A DNA stretch of 9,536 nt from an uncultured Lachnospira sp. (GTDB lineage: Bacteria; Bacillota; Clostridia; Lachnospirales; Lachnospiraceae). The position numbers were made by a program, and so were the translations under genes. The stretch covers positions 1-9,536 of the forward strand of contig CAMVRH010000024.1 of the NCBI GenBank assembly GCA_947169835.1, read 5' to 3'. Shown in pieces: positions 5,769-9,536 of the stretch; positions within the stretch are counted from its first letter, which is position 1, and each line of letters begins with the position of its first letter. The notes under the pieces were generated by a model, which was not told the DNA's origin, searched no databases, and saw only the letters and a program-made list of their open reading frames with translations.

Positions 5769-7061
5769 ATGGACCGTTATGTAATTAAAGGTGGCAAACC
5801 ACTTAGTGGTGAAGTAGAAGTGGGCGGAGCAAAGAACGCTGCGCTTGGTTTATTGGCCGCTGCTATTATGACAGACGAGGACGTTACAATAGAAAATTTA
5901 CCAGATGTTAGTGATATTAATCAGTTGATTGATGCTATCGAAAACATCGGAGCAACTGTTACTAGAACTGACAGACATACTGTCACAATAAATGGAAGCA
6001 CTATTAAATCTCATGTTGTTGATTATGAACAGATGAGAAAGATTAGAGCTTCTTATTATTTGCTTGGAGCTTTACTTGGTAAGATGAGTAAGGCGGAGGT
6101 TGCACTTCCTGGTGGCTGTGCTATCGGAAGCAGACCTATTGACCAGCACTTAAAAGGTTTTAGAGCACTAGGAGCAGATATCATTACTGATCATGGTATG
6201 GTTAATGCTCAGGCTGAAAGACTTACTGGAAGCCACATTTTCTTTGACGTAGTCTCAGTAGGAGCTACTATCAATGTTATGCTTGCTGCTGTTAAGGCAG
6301 AGGGCAGAACTGTCATTGAGAACTGTGCGAAGGAGCCACACATAGTTGACGTTGCCAACATGCTTAACAGCATGGGCGCAAACATCCGTGGTGCTGGTAC
6401 TGATAAGATTAGAATTCAAGGTGTTCCTTCACTTCACGGCACTGTTTATAGCACTATTCCAGATCAGATTGAGGCTGGAACGTTTATGTGTGCAGCAGCA
6501 GCTACTGGTGGAGAGATACTAGTTAAAAATGTAATCCCACGACATTTAGAGTCTATTTCATCTAAACTTATTGAAATGGGATGTACAGTTATTGAATATG
6601 ATGATGCAGTTAGAGTAAAGGCTGGAGACTTTATAAGAGGAGCAAAGATTAAGACTCTTCCTTATCCAGGTTTCCCTACAGATATGCAGCCACAGATGAC
6701 AGCTGTGTTGTCGCTAGCACATGGAAATAGTTCTGTTACAGAGAGTATCTTTGAAAACAGATTTAAATACGTAGATGAACTTAATAGAATGGGTGCCATT
6801 ATAAAGGTAGAATCAAATGCAGCATTTATCACTGGTGTAGGTGGTTTGCAGGGAGCAGAAGTCTCTGCACCAGACTTGAGAGCGGGAGCTGCGCTTGTTA
6901 TTGCCGGATTGGCAGCAAACGGATTTACTACAGTAAACGATATAGTTTATATCAAGAGAGGTTACGAGAGATTCGTTGAAAAACTAAAAGGAGTAGGAGC
7001 TATTATCGATACAGCTAGTTCCGAAGAAGAAGAGCAAAAGTTTAAACTTAAGGTCGGATAA
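5769..7061 (+). CDS. murA: UDP-N-acetylglucosamine 1-carboxyvinyltransferase
   Basis: MurA transfers enolpyruvate from phosphoenolpyruvate to UDP-N-acetylglucosamine, the first committed step of peptidoglycan synthesis, in the cytoplasm. The 430-residue length is typical. Key residues are visible and fall at or near the numbering used for E. coli MurA: Lys22 in VGGAKNAAL, the catalytic Cys117 in PGGCAIGSRPIDQH (Cys115 in E. coli), Asp305 in YPGFPTDMQ, Arg371 in DLRAG, and Arg397 in KRGYERF. Having Cys rather than Asp at the active-site loop predicts covalent inactivation by fosfomycin, as known for the family. AGGAGA (5758-5763) precedes the ATG by 5 bases. The C-terminus carries a short charged tail (SSEEEEQKFKLKVG). 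It has its own strong promoter; the next gene begins 79 bases later with no obvious terminator. Clostridia often have two MurA paralogues, and which one this is cannot be told here. Confidence 0.98.
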   Translation: MDRYVIKGGKPLSGEVEVGGAKNAALGLLAAAIMTDEDVTIENLPDVSDINQLIDAIENIGATVTRTDRHTVTINGSTIKSHVVDYEQMRKIRASYYLLGALLGKMSKAEVALPGGCAIGSRPIDQHLKGFRALGADIITDHGMVNAQAERLTGSHIFFDVVSVGATINVMLAAVKAEGRTVIENCAKEPHIVDVANMLNSMGANIRGAGTDKIRIQGVPSLHGTVYSTIPDQIEAGTFMCAAAATGGEILVKNVIPRHLESISSKLIEMGCTVIEYDDAVRVKAGDFIRGAKIKTLPYPGFPTDMQPQMTAVLSLAHGNSSVTESIFENRFKYVDELNRMGAIIKVESNAAFITGVGGLQGAEVSAPDLRAGAALVIAGLAANGFTTVNDIVYIKRGYERFVEKLKGVGAIIDTASSEEEEQKFKLKVG

Positions 7062-7140
7062 ATAACATATTTATATTACAATTATTTACTAAAATCGATT
7101 TCAGAAGAGATAGTTTGAAGAACTTATAAAGGAGACTGAA

Positions 7141-8394
7141 ATGAAGAGATTATCATTACTAATAATCCCAATTTCCTTATTATTTTTAGGAGTGTTTGTT
7201 TTTACAGGCACTAAAGATGTTAAGGCTGCCTACGGTGATAGAGCATCTTATACTCTAGAACCTTGGACTTTTTGGCAGACAGGTGTAACCACTGATCAAT
7301 GGAATAGGTGGGAACTGTCTGCGTTTGAGAGTGTGGAAATGAGAGATAATGCTGACAATATTTGTGAGTTTTCAGATTCCACACCAAAGATGACGCCTAG
7401 AATATATACTAACGAAAGTTGGTTTTGGCATCCAGATCCAGCCACACATAAAAAAGGTGGAGAAGTTGAGTTACAAGTTTACGGTGTATCACATGGTTAT
7501 GCAGCTAAAATTGAGAGTAACGGTTGGTCAGGAAAATGGATTCCAGAAGAAACGGATCCTGACCCTATGACAGATCCTCCTAAGTGGGGTGAAACTACTA
7601 CTTATCAAGAGACTACTTCGTTTGTTCCATATTTGATGGACAACAACCCTTACACAGTTAGAAGCTGGGTTAAGGCTAAAGGATTAAAGAAAAATAGAAC
7701 ATATACTTGGGTATTTGATGCTTATATTGATGATGATGCTAGAATGGGCGATCCTGATTGGAATATGGAAGAACATGACAATCAGCCTGCCCCAGCAATC
7801 AATGCAGAACATAAATACTGTAAGATAGTTGGTACAAACGGACAAGGAAAGATTTTGTTTGTTAGATATCTAGACATTACTAAAAAGAAACAGAGATTCA
7901 TGTTTAACTTCGATATGGATTCAAGCAATACTGACATAAAAGTTGAATATATGTATGGAGCTTTCTTATTGAAAGGACCTATTATCAAACACAAAGAAGT
8001 TGTTTGGACAGGAACAGTTCATGTTGAAAACTGCGATATTATTCAGGGTAACTTGAATGAGCCACAGGTAGAAACTACTACTAGAAGATCAGGTGGCGGC
8101 GGCGGTGGTGCCGTATGGTACGACGAACCAGAACAGATCACTGGTGTAAAGGCTAAATCAAAAGCTAAGAAATCAATTACTTTATCTTGGAGTAGAGAAG
8201 AGAATTCTACAAAGTACCAATACAATTACGCACTAAAGAAAAACTTCAAGGGCGGAAAGAAGAAGTACACAACAAAGAATAAAGTAACGATTAAAAAGCT
8301 TAAGAGAAAGAAGACATACTACTTCAGAGTTCGAGGCATGAACGACGAATACACAGGTTCATGGAGTTCGAAGAAGAAGTGCAAAGTTAAATAA
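7141..8394 (+). CDS. Secreted aromatic-rich protein with possible CBM4/9-like domain and C-terminal fibronectin type III domain
   Basis: A signal peptide is clear: MKR, a hydrophobic core (4-23), then likely cleavage after VKA or KAA (29-30). The mature protein is rich in Trp, Tyr and Asp. The region about 169-300 (NPYTVRSWVKAKGLKKNRTYTWVFDAYI, later RFMFNFDMDSSNTDIKVEYMYGAFL, here described in two pieces) follows the beta-strand pattern of galactose-binding-fold carbohydrate-binding modules of the CBM4/9 kind, which is a tentative reading. A flexible TTTRRS-Gly6 linker (Gly318-323) follows, then a fibronectin-III domain (about 331-417: ITGVKAKS, SITLSWSR, TYYFRVRGMN, GSWSSKKK). It has no catalytic motif, LPXTG, SLH or membrane anchor, so it is probably released or bound non-covalently to wall or polysaccharide. 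AAAGGAG (7128-7134) is 6 bases before the ATG. No convincing promoter lies in the 79-base gap, so it may be read through from murA. Function unknown. Confidence 0.85.
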   Translation: MKRLSLLIIPISLLFLGVFVFTGTKDVKAAYGDRASYTLEPWTFWQTGVTTDQWNRWELSAFESVEMRDNADNICEFSDSTPKMTPRIYTNESWFWHPDPATHKKGGEVELQVYGVSHGYAAKIESNGWSGKWIPEETDPDPMTDPPKWGETTTYQETTSFVPYLMDNNPYTVRSWVKAKGLKKNRTYTWVFDAYIDDDARMGDPDWNMEEHDNQPAPAINAEHKYCKIVGTNGQGKILFVRYLDITKKKQRFMFNFDMDSSNTDIKVEYMYGAFLLKGPIIKHKEVVWTGTVHVENCDIIQGNLNEPQVETTTRRSGGGGGGAVWYDEPEQITGVKAKSKAKKSITLSWSREENSTKYQYNYALKKNFKGGKKKYTTKNKVTIKKLKRKKTYYFRVRGMNDEYTGSWSSKKKCKVK

Positions 8395-8417
8395 TAATTA
8401 AATATTTATAGAATTAT

Positions 8418-8459
8418 AATAAGATTAGTCAATAAAACTTGACTAATCTTATTTTATTT
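8418..8459 (+). terminator. Intrinsic terminator after the secreted-protein gene
   Basis: A perfect 15-bp stem, AATAAGATTAGTCAA (8418-8432) with its complement at 8439-8453, closes a 6-base loop TAAAAC and runs into a T-rich tail (8452-8459). The stem is AT-rich but long. It begins 24 bases after the stop at 8394. Confidence 0.8.
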
Positions 8460-8467
8460 GTTATAAA
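8439..8467 (+). promoter_or_regulatory. Candidate leuA promoter overlapping the terminator arm
   Basis: TTGACT (8439-8444, 5/6) in the right arm of the terminator stem is followed, 17 bases later, by TATAAA (8462-8467, 5/6). Predicted transcription starts near 8474, giving a leader of about 77 bases. A poorer alternative is TTGCAA (8505-8510) with CATAAT (8526-8531), spaced by only 15 bases. Confidence 0.65.
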
Positions 8468-8473
8468 TATGTG

Positions 8474-8504
8474 TAATATAGGTCAAATTAACTGACCAAT
8501 ATTA
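8474..8504 (+). promoter_or_regulatory. Inverted repeat at the predicted leuA transcription start
   Basis: TAATATAGGTCA (8474-8485) pairs with TGACCAATATTA (8493-8504) across a 7-base loop, with a single A-A mismatch. It begins at the predicted transcription start. It may be an operator or a 5'-end hairpin. No U-tract, T-box signature or leucine-rich leader peptide is visible in the remaining leader. Confidence 0.5.
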
Positions 8505-8550
8505 TTGCAAACAGAGTATTTATAGCATAATACTAGAAAGAGGTAACATT

Positions 8551-9536
8551 ATGGAGAATTTTAAAAAGTACAAAAGACAGTATTTTATGCCACCAGAAGC
8601 TACTTACGATTGGGTGAAGAAAGAGTATATCGAAGAAGCTCCTATTTGGTGTAGTGTTGATTTGCGCGATGGTAACCAAGCGCTTATCGAGCCAATGAGT
8701 CTTGATGAAAAGTTGGAATTTTTCCAGTTACTCGTAGATATAGGTTTCAAAGAAATAGAAGTGGGATTTCCAGCAGCTTCTCAGACAGAGTATGACTTTA
8801 TGCGTGCACTTATTGAGCGCGACATGATCCCTGATGATGTAACTGTTCAAGTTTTGACTCAGGCTAGAGAGCATATCATCAAGAAAACATTCGAGGCTGT
8901 TAAGGGTGCAAAGCATGCAGTAATCCATCTTTACAATTCAACATCTGTTGCTCAAAGAGAGCAGGTGTTTAAGAAGAGTAAAGAAGAGATTAAGCAGATT
9001 GCTATAGATGGTGCTGAACTTCTAAACAAGTTAGCTTCTGAAGTGGATGGTAACTTCTCATTTGAGTATTCACCTGAGAGTTTCCCTGGCACAGAAGTGG
9101 ACTACGCATTGGAAGTATGTAATGCGGTACTTGATGTTTGGAAACCAAAGAAAGAAAACAAAGTAATCATTAACATTCCAGCTACAGTTGAGAATGCTAT
9201 GCCACATGTGTTTGCTACACAAGTTGAGTATATGCATAAAAACTTAAAGTACAGAGATGCAGTTACTATTTCAGTTCACCCTCACAACGACAGAGGTTGT
9301 GGAGTGGCTACTGCAGAGCTTTCAGTACTTGCTGGAGCAGATAGAATAGAGGGAACACTTTTCGGAAACGGAGAGCGAACAGGTAACGTAGATATAGTGA
9401 CACTTGCTATGAATATGTTCTCACACGGCGTAGATCCAAAGTTAGACTTTAGTGATATGCCTAAAATCTGTGAACTATACGAGCGTGTTACTCGTATGCA
9501 GGTTGGCCCTCGTCAACCATACGCAGGTGATTTGGT
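8551..9536 (+). CDS. leuA: 2-isopropylmalate synthase, type 2 (3' partial)
   Basis: This enzyme condenses acetyl-CoA with 2-oxoisovalerate, the first committed step of leucine synthesis, in the cytoplasm. The 328 complete codons cover the start and most of the TIM-barrel catalytic domain. [17 protein letters not shown] (33-49) gives the metal-binding Arg39-Asp40 signature and is typical of the longer type-2 LeuA known from actinobacteria and fungi. SVHPHNDRG (241-249) supplies the metal-binding His243 and His245, and [14 protein letters not shown] (to 281) is the homocitrate/isopropylmalate synthase motif. The N-terminal [12 protein letters not shown] extension also fits type 2. AGAGGT (8539-8544) lies 6 bases before the ATG. 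The gene runs off the window, so the C-terminal leucine-sensing dimer domain cannot be seen. Separate transcription from the previous gene is supported by the terminator and promoter between them. Confidence 0.95.
   Translation, partial: MENFKKYKRQYFMPPEATYDWVKKEYIEEAPIWCSVDLRDGNQALIEPMSLDEKLEFFQLLVDIGFKEIEVGFPAASQTEYDFMRALIERDMIPDDVTVQVLTQAREHIIKKTFEAVKGAKHAVIHLYNSTSVAQREQVFKKSKEEIKQIAIDGAELLNKLASEVDGNFSFEYSPESFPGTEVDYALEVCNAVLDVWKPKKENKVIINIPATVENAMPHVFATQVEYMHKNLKYRDAVTISVHPHNDRGCGVATAELSVLAGADRIEGTLFGNGERTGNVDIVTLAMNMFSHGVDPKLDFSDMPKICELYERVTRMQVGPRQPYAGDL

Noticed and set aside
7062..7140. Promoter for the secreted-protein gene (TAAAAT at 7090-7095)
   Set aside because: No acceptable -35 lies 16-18 bases upstream, so the match to a -10 is probably chance in AT-rich DNA.
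8043..8225. Minus-strand frame with a polyproline run
   Set aside because: The proline run is simply the complement of the Gly6 linker codons of the secreted protein.
8468..8550. T-box, leader-peptide attenuator or other riboswitch before leuA
   Set aside because: The leader is only about 77 bases, has no ATG-led leucine-rich peptide, no T-box sequence and no second terminator hairpin.

Overview
This 9.5-kb window looks like an ordinary chromosomal stretch from a low-GC, Gram-positive member of the Clostridia, probably the Lachnospiraceae. The clues are an AT-rich genome with AGA-type arginine codons, strong AGGAGG-type ribosome sites, consensus sigma-A-like promoters, a transketolase encoded as two adjacent subunits, and a secreted protein ending in a Lys-rich fibronectin-III domain of a style common in that family. 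The family-level placement is inference. I see no mobile element, CRISPR array, tRNA or rRNA.

Layout. (1) Bases 1-3914, plus strand: the 3' part of a gene for a long acidic, probably disordered protein with a C-terminal AAA+-like domain, followed 12 bases later by the two transketolase subunit genes, which overlap by one base. A hairpin at 3926-3961 can end this transcript and also the convergent gene that follows. (2) Bases 3968-4597, minus strand: a very acidic 209-residue protein that looks like a sigma-70 factor keeping the core-RNA-polymerase-binding region but lacking normal promoter-reading regions. (3) Bases 4598-4722: divergent intergenic region with back-to-back candidate promoters. 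(4) Bases 4723-5643, plus: a membrane-anchored, basic, MecA_N/NTF2-like protein. (5) Bases 5769-7061: murA (first committed step of peptidoglycan synthesis) behind a near-consensus extended -10 promoter. (6) Bases 7141-8394: a secreted, aromatic-rich protein with a possible carbohydrate-binding domain, a Gly6 linker and a fibronectin-III domain. (7) A terminator, a promoter that appears to reuse one terminator arm, and an inverted repeat lead into (8) a 3'-truncated type-2 leuA (2-isopropylmalate synthase) from 8551 to the window end.

Functionally the window mixes central carbon metabolism (transketolase), cell-envelope construction (murA with two exported neighbours of unknown role) and leucine biosynthesis. 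All intergenic gaps are under 300 bases. The two least-explained genes are the AAA+-like protein, whose Walker A is intact but whose Walker B and arginine finger look lost, and the truncated acidic sigma-like protein. These are the best candidates for undescribed biology, although both may simply be poorly studied lineage-specific proteins.
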